Notes: generated by a model not told the origin, from the letters alone. Counted from the stretch's first letter, positions 25,839 to 33,903 are shown. The stretch is 45,444 nucleotides of DNA from Chitinophagaceae bacterium (GCA_947476485.1 CANJQU010000025.1:1-45444), one strand, 5' to 3'. Numbers and translations: made by a program.

Positions 25839-25849
25839 TGAAGCAACAA

Positions 25850-26017
25850 TTATTTGCTTGCCTTCAGATCTGCTGCATTGGTTTCTTTTGCTGGCTTTTC
25901 AACTTTTTTTGTCGATTTGGTTTTCTTAATGCTTTTGGTTGTGGCCGTAGTCGTTTTCTTTACTTTTTTCTCCGTTTTCTTTTCCTGGGCGGTTGCGGCA
26001 AGGGTAAGTGTGGACAT
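25850..26017 (-). CDS. Small lysine-rich exported protein with a damaged start region
   Basis: Reading from the ATG at 26017 gives 55 residues (MSTLTLAATAQEKKTEKK, then a Lys/Thr-rich tail). The frame continues upstream as NKKTVAMSTLTLAATAQ, which has exactly the shape of a signal peptide MKKTVAMSTLTLAATAQ except that the expected ATG is AAT. So either translation begins at the internal ATG with a signal lacking its basic end, or the true start has been lost. It is similar in composition to the protein at 18917-19135. The function is unknown. Confidence 0.45.
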   Translation of the reverse strand: MSTLTLAATAQEKKTEKKVKKTTTATTKSIKKTKSTKKVEKPAKETNAADLKASK

Positions 26018-26194
26018 TGCAACCGTTTTTTTATTTCGACAATTCCGGACGAGAATAATCCTTGTATATTTATAAGAAATACGTGCATGGCGCGGCGCCG
26101 GATATGGCTGTATTGATCTTGTTGGCATCCAGGTTTGTTTGCTGGCAGATCCGCAAATGACAGCCTGGGCTGGAAAGGGTACAGTAATTAATAT

Positions 26195-26202
26195 TACATT
26201 TA
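26195..26202 (+). promoter_or_regulatory. Possible -7 element (TACATTTA) of the orphan response regulator
   Basis: It matches TAnnTTTG except for the last base and lies 4 bases before the ATG at 26207 (7 before the second ATG at 26210), consistent with a leaderless transcript. Confidence 0.3.
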
Positions 26203-26206
26203 AAAC

Positions 26207-26851
26207 ATGATGCAGCAATACAATATAATTATTGCGGACGACCACCAGATGTTCATAGACGGTGTGCGGTTGATATTAAAACAACAGAAGAACCTAAGTG
26301 TGGCCGCACAGGCACTTAATGGTGATGAGTTAATGCAATTGCTTTTGGCAAAGCCATGCGACCTTGTAATTACCGACCTAAATATGCCCGGTCTTAGTGG
26401 TATTGAACTCATAAGGACATTGAAAAAAAACTATCCGGGGATAAAATTGCTGGTAATAAGTATGCACAATGATCATGAACTGGTGCATGAAGTATTGATG
26501 GCTGAAGCGGAGGGCTACATTTTAAAGAATTCGGGTAAGAAGGAGCTGCTGGAAGCAATAAATGCGATAATGGATGGAAAGACGCATTATGAGAAAGCAG
26601 TGCTGGATATGATGCTGAGGAATGTAAGAGTAAAGGAAAAAGCCAGGACGGCAGCTAAACCGCTCAGTGCCCGAGAGCAGGAAATAGTGCAACTGATAGT
26701 GCAGGAGCTGACCAGCAGGGAAATAGGCGACCGGCTGTTCATAAGCAAGCAGACCGTTGATAAACATCGCCTGAATATTATGGAGAAGACCGGAGCAGCG
26801 ACCCTGGTGGGGCTTATAAAGTACGCCATCCAGGAGGGCCTGGCTTCTTAG
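26207..26851 (+). CDS. Orphan LuxR/NarL-family response regulator
   Basis: The 214 residues comprise a receiver domain with the acidic pair in IIADDHQMF, phosphoacceptor Asp57 in VITDLNMPG, and YILKNSGKKE. A LuxR helix-turn-helix follows (LSAREQEIVQLIVQELTSREIGDRLFISKQTVDKH). A second ATG lies one codon downstream. No kinase gene is adjacent, but the truncated kinase at 24256 once preceded a close relative of this protein (the fragment at 25191). It may now serve that kinase. An inverted repeat follows its stop codon. Confidence 0.9.
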   Translation: MMQQYNIIIADDHQMFIDGVRLILKQQKNLSVAAQALNGDELMQLLLAKPCDLVITDLNMPGLSGIELIRTLKKNYPGIKLLVISMHNDHELVHEVLMAEAEGYILKNSGKKELLEAINAIMDGKTHYEKAVLDMMLRNVRVKEKARTAAKPLSAREQEIVQLIVQELTSREIGDRLFISKQTVDKHRLNIMEKTGAATLVGLIKYAIQEGLAS

Positions 26852-26853
26852 TG

Positions 26854-26873
26854 TATACCTATATGTAGGTATA
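26854..26873. promoter_or_regulatory. Inverted repeat TATACCTA-TATG-TAGGTATA
   Basis: An 8-bp perfect inverted repeat with a 4-base centre begins 3 bases after the response-regulator stop and lies upstream of the ankyrin gene. It contains TACCTAT and, on the other strand, TACCTAC, two bases apart, which resembles the 7-2-7 arrangement of NarL sites. No T tract follows, so an operator is more likely than a terminator. Confidence 0.35.
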
Positions 26874-26919
26874 GGAATTGGTTACAAGTGCGTATTGCAG
26901 GCGGTATATGGTTTAGCGA

Positions 26920-26941
26920 ATTTTGTTGTTGTCAACAAAAT
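26920..26941. promoter_or_regulatory. Inverted repeat ATTTTGTTG-TTGT-CAACAAAAT
   Basis: A 9-bp perfect inverted repeat with a 4-base centre ends 27 bases before the ankyrin gene start. It may be an operator. There is no T tract on the plus strand. Confidence 0.35.
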
Positions 26942-26968
26942 CGTATTTCTCCTAAAAAGAAACCATAT

Positions 26969-28366
26969 ATGAAATCACTCAGCTTGTATGTAACCGTTAC
27001 TTTGTCTTTCCTTCTGTTCCTTTCTCCCCGCGTTTTCGCTACGTCAAACGACGATCTGTATAAGGCAATCATCTCTAATAACGTGGCGGGCGTAAAGGCG
27101 GCTATTGCCGATGGCGCTGACGTAAACAAAAACGATGTGAACGGGAACACCCCGCTTTCCACGGCAGTGTGGAACAAAGAGATATTGCAATTGCTGCTTG
27201 ATGCAAAGGCTGATCCGAACAAATTTGATAATAATAAAGTAATAACCGGCTTGTCTGCCGCGGCAAGCTGGGGCGAAGCAGATGCCATAAAGATGATGAT
27301 AAAAGCAGGTGGCAACCCCAATATTACCAATAAGGACGGCTACACACCATTGCATTATGCCTGTTTCAATTCTTCGTCGGTGGCCGCTATACAGGCGCTT
27401 ATTGATGGCGGGGCAGACATTAATGCAAAAACATCGATTGGCCTTACGCCTTTCCATTTATACCTTAAGGAAGGAAAGACACCAGCAGACAAGGTGAAGC
27501 AGATAAAGTCACAGGCTCCCTGGATAGAAAAATCGGGGGTGGTGTTACCGGCATATATCAAAAATCCGGAGGAAGCAAATTTCTCAACCCCGGGGCAGAT
27601 CATTACTTACCTCGTGAGCAAGGGCGTGGATATCAACGAAAAAATAGTGATGCAGCTTACAGATGCTGACATCATGGCACTGCGGGTAAGTATGTTGGGC
27701 AAGTTTACGGGCACTCGTGCCAGTGGGGCGCTGGAGAAGGTGTTGCAAAAAATGCGCGATAAGAAAATATACAGTTACCCCGTATTACTGGCCTGTGAAA
27801 AGGGTAAGATAGATGCAATGAAAGTGCTGGTAGAAAAGGGCGCTAACCTGGATGTGGAGAATAGTGTAAAAGCAAATCCTATGTGGTTTGCTGCTTATAG
27901 CGGCGATTATGAAGCCTATAAAATGGTAAAGGATAAAGTAAAGAATAATGGAGTGAATCATAAAGATGCAGTGGGTGTAACGGTACTAATGGCTGCTGCT
28001 ATGGGCGGCAATAGCAGAATTGCTGAAGACCTTTTGGCTAGCGGTGCAGACATTGACGCAACTGACCAGTTCAATGCGACCGCACTACACTATGCAGCCG
28101 CATATAATCAGCCAGAGGTGGTGACGGCGCTGCTGAACAAAAAAGCAGATTACGATATAGCCAAGAAGAATATAGAGGGTATGGAAACAGAGGGCGATTT
28201 CAACATGACCAGCTATGGATTTACCTCCTATTCTAAAACTATTACCACCTACAAACAAACCACGCCGCTGGGTATTGCGAAGATAAACCAGGAGGATGGG
28301 AAGAAGGGTGACTACAGCAAGGTAATAGCTGCCCTGGAAGCTGCGGGAGCAAGTAAAATGAAATAG
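26969..28366 (+). CDS. Exported ankyrin-repeat protein
   Basis: The ATG at 26969 starts a signal peptide (MKSLSLYVTVTLSFLLFLSPRVFA), giving 465 residues. An in-frame upstream start would add 27 residues of promoter DNA. Ankyrin repeats fill the protein in two blocks, about residues 30-165 (NDVNGNTPLSTAVWN, NKDGYTPLHYACFN) and 300-440 (KDAVGVTVLMAAAMGG, DQFNATALHYAAAYN), separated by a divergent helical stretch. Ankyrin proteins bind partner proteins, and this one should do so in the periplasm. It is downstream of the orphan response regulator, which may control it. Confidence 0.88.
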   Translation: MKSLSLYVTVTLSFLLFLSPRVFATSNDDLYKAIISNNVAGVKAAIADGADVNKNDVNGNTPLSTAVWNKEILQLLLDAKADPNKFDNNKVITGLSAAASWGEADAIKMMIKAGGNPNITNKDGYTPLHYACFNSSSVAAIQALIDGGADINAKTSIGLTPFHLYLKEGKTPADKVKQIKSQAPWIEKSGVVLPAYIKNPEEANFSTPGQIITYLVSKGVDINEKIVMQLTDADIMALRVSMLGKFTGTRASGALEKVLQKMRDKKIYSYPVLLACEKGKIDAMKVLVEKGANLDVENSVKANPMWFAAYSGDYEAYKMVKDKVKNNGVNHKDAVGVTVLMAAAMGGNSRIAEDLLASGADIDATDQFNATALHYAAAYNQPEVVTALLNKKADYDIAKKNIEGMETEGDFNMTSYGFTSYSKTITTYKQTTPLGIAKINQEDGKKGDYSKVIAALEAAGASKMK

Positions 28367-28418
28367 CGACCCAATAGAGCTGCTTTAAAAATTAACAGAT
28401 ACTTGGTCGACGGAGAGG

Positions 28419-28671
28419 TCACTTCATCCATTGCTCTATTGTCTGCGGGTCGAGCTCAGAGGGTGTGGTGTTGGCTTCCAGGGCTACATTCGGGGCTGGC
28501 GAAGGTGATGATGTATTTGCCTTTCCTGAGATCAACAGCCGGGGCATTCTTTTGATCGGCGTATACAGAGGTAAGGTCGAGTTTGTTGGGCTTAAAGAAA
28601 GGGTTCATGAGATAGGCCAGTGAAAATGCGCAGACCAAGTGTGCTACTGGCACGAAGTTGGACCATGACAC
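28419..28671 (-). pseudogene. Fragment of a DoxX/MauE-thioredoxin-like membrane protein
   Basis: The upper part reads SNFVPVAHLVCAFSLAYLM, a membrane helix, then NPFFKPNKLDL and DLRKGKYIITFASPEC. This resembles the junction between the MauE/DoxX-like membrane domain and the thioredoxin-like domain of Bacteroidota redox proteins. The frame then ends early. In a neighbouring frame APNVALEANTTPSELDPQTIEQWMK runs to a stop at 28419, with the look of the family's C-terminus. Most of the thioredoxin domain and the first helices are missing, so I read this as a deleted, frameshifted remnant. The family call is from memory of sequence patterns only. Confidence 0.45.
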
Positions 28672-28779
28672 GGAGAAGCATAGGAATGGTCGGAAAAGCA
28701 GATGTTCTTTACTACTAAAAGATCGTCGCTTGCGTGGGTATGGAAAACCTGTGAAACAGGGATATTTATTTGTGCCGTA

Positions 28780-29547
28780 TCAACCAGGAAAGACTCTTTC
28801 CGCGTTAGCGGTAGTTATTGCCGCTACTTCTGAAACCGAGCAACCTTTCAGCTCCGCTATCTTTTCTGCAATGATCGGGATGTATGCGCTCTGGTTCTTT
28901 GTTTTGCCGCGATAGGGGACTGGTGCAAGGTAGGGAGCATCGGTTTCGAGTACTATATGGTCGAGTGATACTTCCTTTACAATATCCTGCAGCGTGTTGT
29001 TTTTGTAGGTTACTACGCCGCCTATACCCAGGTAGAGGCCGAGGGCTATGATCTGGTTTGCTTCATCGAGGGTGCCGCTAAAGCAGTGGAAGATGCCTTT
29101 TAGCTTTCCGTTCTGTTTTTTGCGTACTATATCTATACAGTCCTGGGTAGACTCGCGGCTATGGATAACTATCGGCAGATCATGTTGGAGGGCCCAGTCA
29201 ATCTGTGTTTCAAAGGCTTCTATTTGCTGAGCTTTATAGGTCATATCCCAGTAATAGTCCAGACCTATTTCGCCGACTGCATAAAACCTGGTTTTCTGAA
29301 ACCAGTCTGCGGCTATAGTCAGTTCTTCTTTGTAGTTCTCTTTTACATAACACGGGTGCAGGCCCATCATGGGCATGCAGTTCATGGGCCACTTATCTGC
29401 CAGCAGCAACATGTTTTCTATCGTGCCGTGGTCGCAGTTAGGCATGTACATCCTGGTAACACCTGCATCTATCGCACGCTCTATCTGACCGTCATCGGCC
29501 ATCAGCCGCTCATCGTACAGGTGGGTATGTGTATCTGTGAATTTCAT
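28780..29547 (-). CDS. TatD-family metal-dependent hydrolase
   Basis: The 255-residue protein is a TIM-barrel of the amidohydrolase type. Metal ligands appear in DTHTHL (5-10), EIGLDYYW, VIHSRE, IFHCFSG and LETDAPYL. TatD proteins are cytosolic DNA or D-aminoacyl hydrolases, with a role in DNA repair and turnover. The length is normal. The promoter element at 29593-29600 and a 40-base leader with heptamer repeats lie upstream. Confidence 0.93.
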   Translation of the reverse strand: MKFTDTHTHLYDERLMADDGQIERAIDAGVTRMYMPNCDHGTIENMLLLADKWPMNCMPMMGLHPCYVKENYKEELTIAADWFQKTRFYAVGEIGLDYYWDMTYKAQQIEAFETQIDWALQHDLPIVIHSRESTQDCIDIVRKKQNGKLKGIFHCFSGTLDEANQIIALGLYLGIGGVVTYKNNTLQDIVKEVSLDHIVLETDAPYLAPVPYRGKTKNQSAYIPIIAEKIAELKGCSVSEVAAITTANAERVFPG

Positions 29548-29552
29548 TTTTT

Positions 29553-29581
29553 AGTCGTAAGCGTTTTAGTCGTAAGTCGTA
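29553..29581 (-). repeat. Heptamer repeats (GACTTAC type) in the tatD leader
   Basis: On the plus strand AGTCGTA occurs at 29553-29559, 29568-29574 and 29575-29581, the last two in tandem, followed by AGTC. On the transcript this reads as TACGACT units just before the tatD ATG (29547). It is similar in form and position to the repeat upstream of holB. Confidence 0.65.
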
Positions 29582-29592
29582 AGTCTGGGATT

Positions 29593-29600
29593 CAAAGTTA
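29593..29600 (-). promoter_or_regulatory. Promoter -7 element (TAACTTTG) of tatD
   Basis: The minus-strand bases match TAnnTTTG exactly, 45 bases before the ATG, so the heptamer repeats would fall in the transcribed leader. Confidence 0.45.
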
Positions 29601-29634
29601 TAAGTAAATAAGTCCGGGTCCTGGGATTTGGATT

Positions 29635-30270
29635 TTATATGGGTAGTGCTTTCATTTTCCAGTTCTTTTTGTGGCAGTATTCCAGCACCAGGGGTAGGGT
29701 ATAGCTCATCCGCTCCATTGCTTTCTCGCTGTCATGAAACACAATTATCGAGCCGGGAGTAATATTTGCAAGCACATTATCCAGGCATTGTTCCGGGGTT
29801 ATGGAGTGGTCAAAATCACCGCTCAGTATGTCCCACATGTAGATCTTCAGGTTCGGGTATTTTTTTCTCAGTTTCCTTATCTGTGAATACTTTATCCTTC
29901 CATAAGGCGGGCGGAAAATAGTGCTGTTAATATACTTATCGGCCCGCTCAATGTTTTTTATATAATGGCTGCTGCCTGCTTTCCAGCCATTCACATGGTT
30001 GTAGGTATGGTTGCCTGTGGTATGACCTCCGGCAATTACCTGCCTGTAAATATCAGGATAGTGAGAAACATTGTTGCCCACGCAGAAAAAAGTTGCAGCA
30101 GCCTTGTATTTCTCTAACTGGTTCAGCACAAAAGGTGTAGCAACAGGGTGCGGACCATCGTCGAATGTCAGATACACTGCAGGCTCCTCGCCTGCAGGCA
30201 TATCCCATATCATTCGCCCGGGAAAAAATCTTTTTATCCATTGGGGGGTCTTTACCCAATATGTAACCAT
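29635..30270 (-). CDS. Polysaccharide deacetylase (NodB homology, CE4)
   Basis: The 211 residues carry the CE4 motifs in order: TFDDGPHP (35-42), with the catalytic base and metal Asp; GNHTYNH, with metal ligands His88 and His92; and FRPPYG (119-124). A downstream WDILSGDFD and IIVFHDSE complete the set. The family removes N-acetyl groups from peptidoglycan or chitin-like polymers. There is no clear signal peptide, but a short N-terminal WIKRFFPGRM stretch is typical of Bacteroidota homologues. The natural substrate is unknown. Confidence 0.92.
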   Translation of the reverse strand: MVTYWVKTPQWIKRFFPGRMIWDMPAGEEPAVYLTFDDGPHPVATPFVLNQLEKYKAAATFFCVGNNVSHYPDIYRQVIAGGHTTGNHTYNHVNGWKAGSSHYIKNIERADKYINSTIFRPPYGRIKYSQIRKLRKKYPNLKIYMWDILSGDFDHSITPEQCLDNVLANITPGSIIVFHDSEKAMERMSYTLPLVLEYCHKKNWKMKALPI

Positions 30271-30371
30271 ACCGAAAACTACGAATTAATGTTCACCGGG
30301 CAACAATGAAATGGGAAAAGGGAAACTGTGGCCTCCGGGACGCTGTCCGTTCATACCGGTCCAAAGTGTTC

Positions 30372-31124
30372 CTATATTTTACTGATCAGGCTCTGCGACA
30401 ACCATCCGTTCCTGCCATCAGGCAGCGTAATTTCAGCCCAGTTGCCTTTTTCACCCACTATTTTTACGGTAGTCCCTTCCGGGATTAATGATAGCGGCTT
30501 TCCTTTTTGTTCCCCGTTCATCATCGGCGCATCATTTTGCATTACTACAGCAGCCGTTGCCTGTTCGGTCCTTTGGGCAGCGGCGAATGCAAGTACCAGG
30601 AAGATGGTACACACAAACCCGAGCACTCCGGGTAATTGTACCGGCAGCTTTTCACCGGACGGAACAAAGCGCCTTACCGCCAGGCAAGTGATAATGAGTG
30701 TAAAGGTGATGAGCGCGGCTACAGCCCATGAACTTGCTTTATTAGGATGCGTGAGGTTTTCCCACCAATCAATGAAAAAGATATCGCCGGTTGAATGAAT
30801 ACGATTAGCGATGCGGCCCTCTGTGAGCGAAAGGTTGTCCTTTGCTTCTTTGTACGCAGGATTGATCTTTAAAGCGCGCTGGTAGTTTACTACTGCCGGG
30901 CCTATCCTGTTGAGGCGGTAATAAGTATTGCCGAGGTTATAATATACTTCGGCATTTTTCGGTTTAAGTGCGGCGATTTGTTCGAAAAAGTAGGCGGCGC
31001 TGTCATACTTCATCTGCTGGTAGCAGGTGGTGCCCTTTTGCCATTGCACACTATAATTGGCCGTAGCATAGCCCTTCAGTGAGCACAAAAGGATCAGTAT
31101 TGATATGGGAAACAGCTTTCTCAT
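30372..31124 (-). CDS. batE: BatE-like TPR and SH3 membrane protein
   Basis: The ATG at 31124 overlaps the BatD stop (ATGA) and starts a signal peptide (MRKLFPISILILLCSLKGYATA), giving 250 residues. TPR units lie at about 25-100 (YYNLGNTYYRLNRIGPAVVNYQRAL), two transmembrane helices at about 133-150 and 166-182, and a bacterial SH3 domain at 192-249 (VKIVGEKGNWAEI, NGWLSQSLI). This is the BatE layout of Bacteroidota and Leptospira, where the Bat operon affects envelope stress and aerotolerance. The remaining bat genes (batA, batB) and moxR are not present next to it. Confidence 0.82.
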   Translation of the reverse strand: MRKLFPISILILLCSLKGYATANYSVQWQKGTTCYQQMKYDSAAYFFEQIAALKPKNAEVYYNLGNTYYRLNRIGPAVVNYQRALKINPAYKEAKDNLSLTEGRIANRIHSTGDIFFIDWWENLTHPNKASSWAVAALITFTLIITCLAVRRFVPSGEKLPVQLPGVLGFVCTIFLVLAFAAAQRTEQATAAVVMQNDAPMMNGEQKGKPLSLIPEGTTVKIVGEKGNWAEITLPDGRNGWLSQSLISKI

Positions 31125-33142
31125 GCTTTGAATACATCCTCCAGGTCGCTGATCACTTTTACGGCCTCGTCGTAGGTTTGCGCCATTTTGTTGGAGCCAC
31201 CGCTGGCATATAGTGCGGTTTCGCACTCCCATATTACTTCTTCAAGGTTCTTTTGTATCGTATCCGGCACGTTGCGTGTTTTCATTGCTTCCCTTGCTGT
31301 TTCGTGAGACAGTGCAGAAAGCGGAATGTTCAATTTGTCGCTAAGATACAACCATGCAGCTTTAGAAATCTCTTCGTAGAATGAGTTTTTATCCTGCTGC
31401 TGCAGGAATTTTTTCGCAGTCACCAGTCGCTGCAACGCTATTTTGTTTGCACGCTTGCTTCTCAGCAAAACAGTGTTCTTAGAAAGTTCCTCATCCCGCC
31501 GCTTCCAAACGATGAGGCCCACAAACGCCAGCATCGGGAACATGAACATAGACCAGTACGTGCCGGTAAACAGCATTGGCTTGCTACCGGGAACGATCGT
31601 AGCCAGTGGCTGCGTAGTAATATTATGAATATCTTTCAGCGGACCGCTGCTTGCTGCCGTAGCCGCCGGGGCGCCCTTGCCCGGTTTTACGTGCAGTTTC
31701 AGTGGCGCTGTATGCACGGTGACATAGGCTCCGGTGGCCGGGTTAAAGTACGTAAACGGGGTAGCCGGGATATCGTAGTCGCCGGCCAGGTGCGGGGAAA
31801 TAACATAACTGATGATCTTTGACCCGCTGATGGTGGTGCTGCGCCCGGTAACGGTATCTGTTATCTGCGGATCAAACGTATTCAGTCCGTTGGGCAGGGT
31901 CATTTTCGGTGGCTCTATCAGCTTCAGATTGCCGCTGCCGGTGATGGTAAAAGTCAGCGTGGCAATATCATCCGTTGTCAGTTCCTGTTTATCAATTTTA
32001 CTTGCTATTGTAAACTTGCCTACGGCACCGCCAAAATCGGCAGGCTTATCTTTTTCAGGTAGTGCAGTTACAGTTATTTTCACCGGGGTGCTTACCAGGT
32101 GCACATCAACATCCTTATAAGCCCGTGTATTGTATACCGAATTGTTGAAAACAGGATCATTCATCATCATGGTCCCCTTAAACATATCCGACATCTTGTG
32201 GGCTACCTTCCTCACAAGCCTGGCCACGCCTTTTGCCTCGGCAGGGTCAAGCTCCAGTGTTCCTGTCTGCTGGGGAAACAACGCAGATTTTTTCAACAGG
32301 AATACCTGGTACTCTTTTCCGTTCAATACTTCTTTAGTTGGCTTAGGCTGTTTCGGGATATCAAAATCCTGCGTCCAGAAGCCGTTTAGCGAAGGCAGTT
32401 TGGAAATGTTTACCTGCATAGGCACCTCATGCACATAAAGCTTGTAGCTGGCAGTGATCTGTTCGCCTGTGTGAACTTTATTTTTATCTACTTCGACTTT
32501 AATAAAGAGATTTTTTTTGATCTCAGCCTCTTCCGCGGCATCAGCCTGGTTTTGCTGAGCCTGGCCTTGCTGGCTCTGTGGTCCCTGAGGTTGTGGTCCC
32601 TGTGGCACCTGCGGCTGCATCATTTGCTGCTGCAACTGTTGCATCTGCTGTTGCATACGCTGCATCATGGCAAAGGCATTGTCCTCTTCCTCCTGCCTGC
32701 TGGGCATGCGCCGCTGCTGCTGCATGAGTGATCCGGGCACTACCTGTATGGTTATGGGATTTGACTGGTAAACATGTCCTGCCGCGTCTTTAGCGGTAAC
32801 CGGCGGAATGGTGATAGTTCCCTCATGCCTTGGATGCAGCACATAGGTGCGGCTCACGCTCCGGGTCAGTACATTTGTTCTTCCGTTGAATGAGCTGTTT
32901 ACACTTTGTGTTGTGAAAGGTCCCTGTACTATGATGAAGTCATTTTCAGAAGGTGGGTTCATGATCTGCACGTTTTGTGCATCCCTTATCGTGTATTCCA
33001 CCTGGATGTTATCCTTGATGCCCATCCTGGGAGCACTTGCCTGTGCAGTAAATACTACATCCTGCGCCCATGCGTGGCAACCCACCCCTAACACGAGCAG
33101 GGATGCAATGACAGTACGCCAGATGTTATTTAGGCCTTTCAT
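31121..33142 (-). CDS. batD: BatD-like protein (oxygen-tolerance family)
   Basis: The 673 residues start with a signal peptide (MKGLNNIWRTVIASLLVLGVGCHAWA). Beta-rich Ig-like domains follow (VEYTIRDAQNVQIMNPP, IASKIDKQELTTDDIATLTFTITG, KLIEPPKMTLPNGLNTFDP), a Gln-rich low-complexity linker at about 145-200, a transmembrane helix (YWSMFMFPMLAFVGLIVW) and a cytosolic C-terminal helical domain. This is the BatD architecture. A -7 element at 33155-33162 is 12 bases upstream. It forms a two-gene operon with batE. Confidence 0.88.
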   Translation of the reverse strand: MKGLNNIWRTVIASLLVLGVGCHAWAQDVVFTAQASAPRMGIKDNIQVEYTIRDAQNVQIMNPPSENDFIIVQGPFTTQSVNSSFNGRTNVLTRSVSRTYVLHPRHEGTITIPPVTAKDAAGHVYQSNPITIQVVPGSLMQQQRRMPSRQEEEDNAFAMMQRMQQQMQQLQQQMMQPQVPQGPQPQGPQSQQGQAQQNQADAAEEAEIKKNLFIKVEVDKNKVHTGEQITASYKLYVHEVPMQVNISKLPSLNGFWTQDFDIPKQPKPTKEVLNGKEYQVFLLKKSALFPQQTGTLELDPAEAKGVARLVRKVAHKMSDMFKGTMMMNDPVFNNSVYNTRAYKDVDVHLVSTPVKITVTALPEKDKPADFGGAVGKFTIASKIDKQELTTDDIATLTFTITGSGNLKLIEPPKMTLPNGLNTFDPQITDTVTGRSTTISGSKIISYVISPHLAGDYDIPATPFTYFNPATGAYVTVHTAPLKLHVKPGKGAPAATAASSGPLKDIHNITTQPLATIVPGSKPMLFTGTYWSMFMFPMLAFVGLIVWKRRDEELSKNTVLLRSKRANKIALQRLVTAKKFLQQQDKNSFYEEISKAAWLYLSDKLNIPLSALSHETAREAMKTRNVPDTIQKNLEEVIWECETALYASGGSNKMAQTYDEAVKVISDLEDVFKA

Positions 33143-33154
33143 TTTGGTTACTCA

Positions 33155-33162
33155 CAAAAATA
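33155..33162 (-). promoter_or_regulatory. Promoter -7 element (TATTTTTG) of batD-batE
   Basis: The minus-strand bases match TAnnTTTG exactly, 12 bases upstream of the batD ATG. This supports a separate promoter, so batD is the first gene of its operon. Confidence 0.45.
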
Positions 33163-33198
33163 AATCAGGGAGGGTTAAAGCTACGTTAAAAAGACGTC

Positions 33199-33903
33199 TT
33201 ATATATCACCTTTAACGGGACGCATAATTATGGTCTCTACGTCGGCCTGGGCCGAAAGATTGTAAGCGCTCCAAAGCATTGATGCAATATCGCCGGCTTC
33301 CATTATACGGTCGGGTTTTACATCGCTGCCTTCCCACGATGGCGTATATGTGGCGCCCGGGCAAATAGCGGTTACCTTTACTGCGTGTGATTTAAGCTCT
33401 TCGCGCAGGTTCTCAGAAAAACCCAGGAGCGCATATTTCGAAATACTGTAGGAACCTCCGCCGGGATAAGCCTTCAAGCTGGCAATAGAGCAAATATTGA
33501 AAATATGGCCTTTTCTCCTGTCTTTCATGGAGGGCAGTATCTTACGCGTAAGGTAATAGGCGCTATATAGATTTATACCGATCATCTGTTCAAGAAGTCC
33601 CTCCGGTTCGTCGGATATATTGCCGGGTAGGTACATCCCGGCATTATTCACCAGTATATCGATCTCGGGGAAACTTGCCAGTACGATCGCTGCAAATGCC
33701 TCGGCTTCTCCTTTTTGGGTCATGTCTGCCTTGTGCACAATAATAGTCGCGCCGGGGTACTTTTCAGTCCAAAGGGCTTTAAGCGCGGCCAGTTTTTCTT
33801 CATTTCGCGCACATACAGCTATTGAAAAACCTTCAGAAAGCAGCTTTTCGGAAAAAGCAGTTCCCATTCCCTGCGAGGCACCGGTGACTATTGCGTATGG
33901 CAT
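33199..33903 (-). CDS. Short-chain dehydrogenase/reductase
   Basis: The 234 residues have the classical SDR pattern: cofactor loop TGASQGMG (7-14), NNAG (86-89), a Ser around 139-142, and the YxxxK pair Tyr152 and Lys156 in SYSISKYA. The Arg after the first strand (CARNEEKL) favours NADPH. The substrate cannot be told; close families include 3-oxoacyl-ACP reductases and sepiapterin reductases. It is cytosolic and stands alone, divergent from the Dph6-like gene. Confidence 0.88.
   Translation of the reverse strand: MPYAIVTGASQGMGTAFSEKLLSEGFSIAVCARNEEKLAALKALWTEKYPGATIIVHKADMTQKGEAEAFAAIVLASFPEIDILVNNAGMYLPGNISDEPEGLLEQMIGINLYSAYYLTRKILPSMKDRRKGHIFNICSIASLKAYPGGGSYSISKYALLGFSENLREELKSHAVKVTAICPGATYTPSWEGSDVKPDRIMEAGDIASMLWSAYNLSAQADVETIIMRPVKGDI

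Noticed and set aside
28372-28441. A 9-bp inverted repeat (CAATAGAGC/GCTCTATTG) with a 52-base gap, resembling mobile element ends
   Set aside because: Around ten such repeats with this spacing are expected by chance in 45 kb, and no transposase or target duplication is present.
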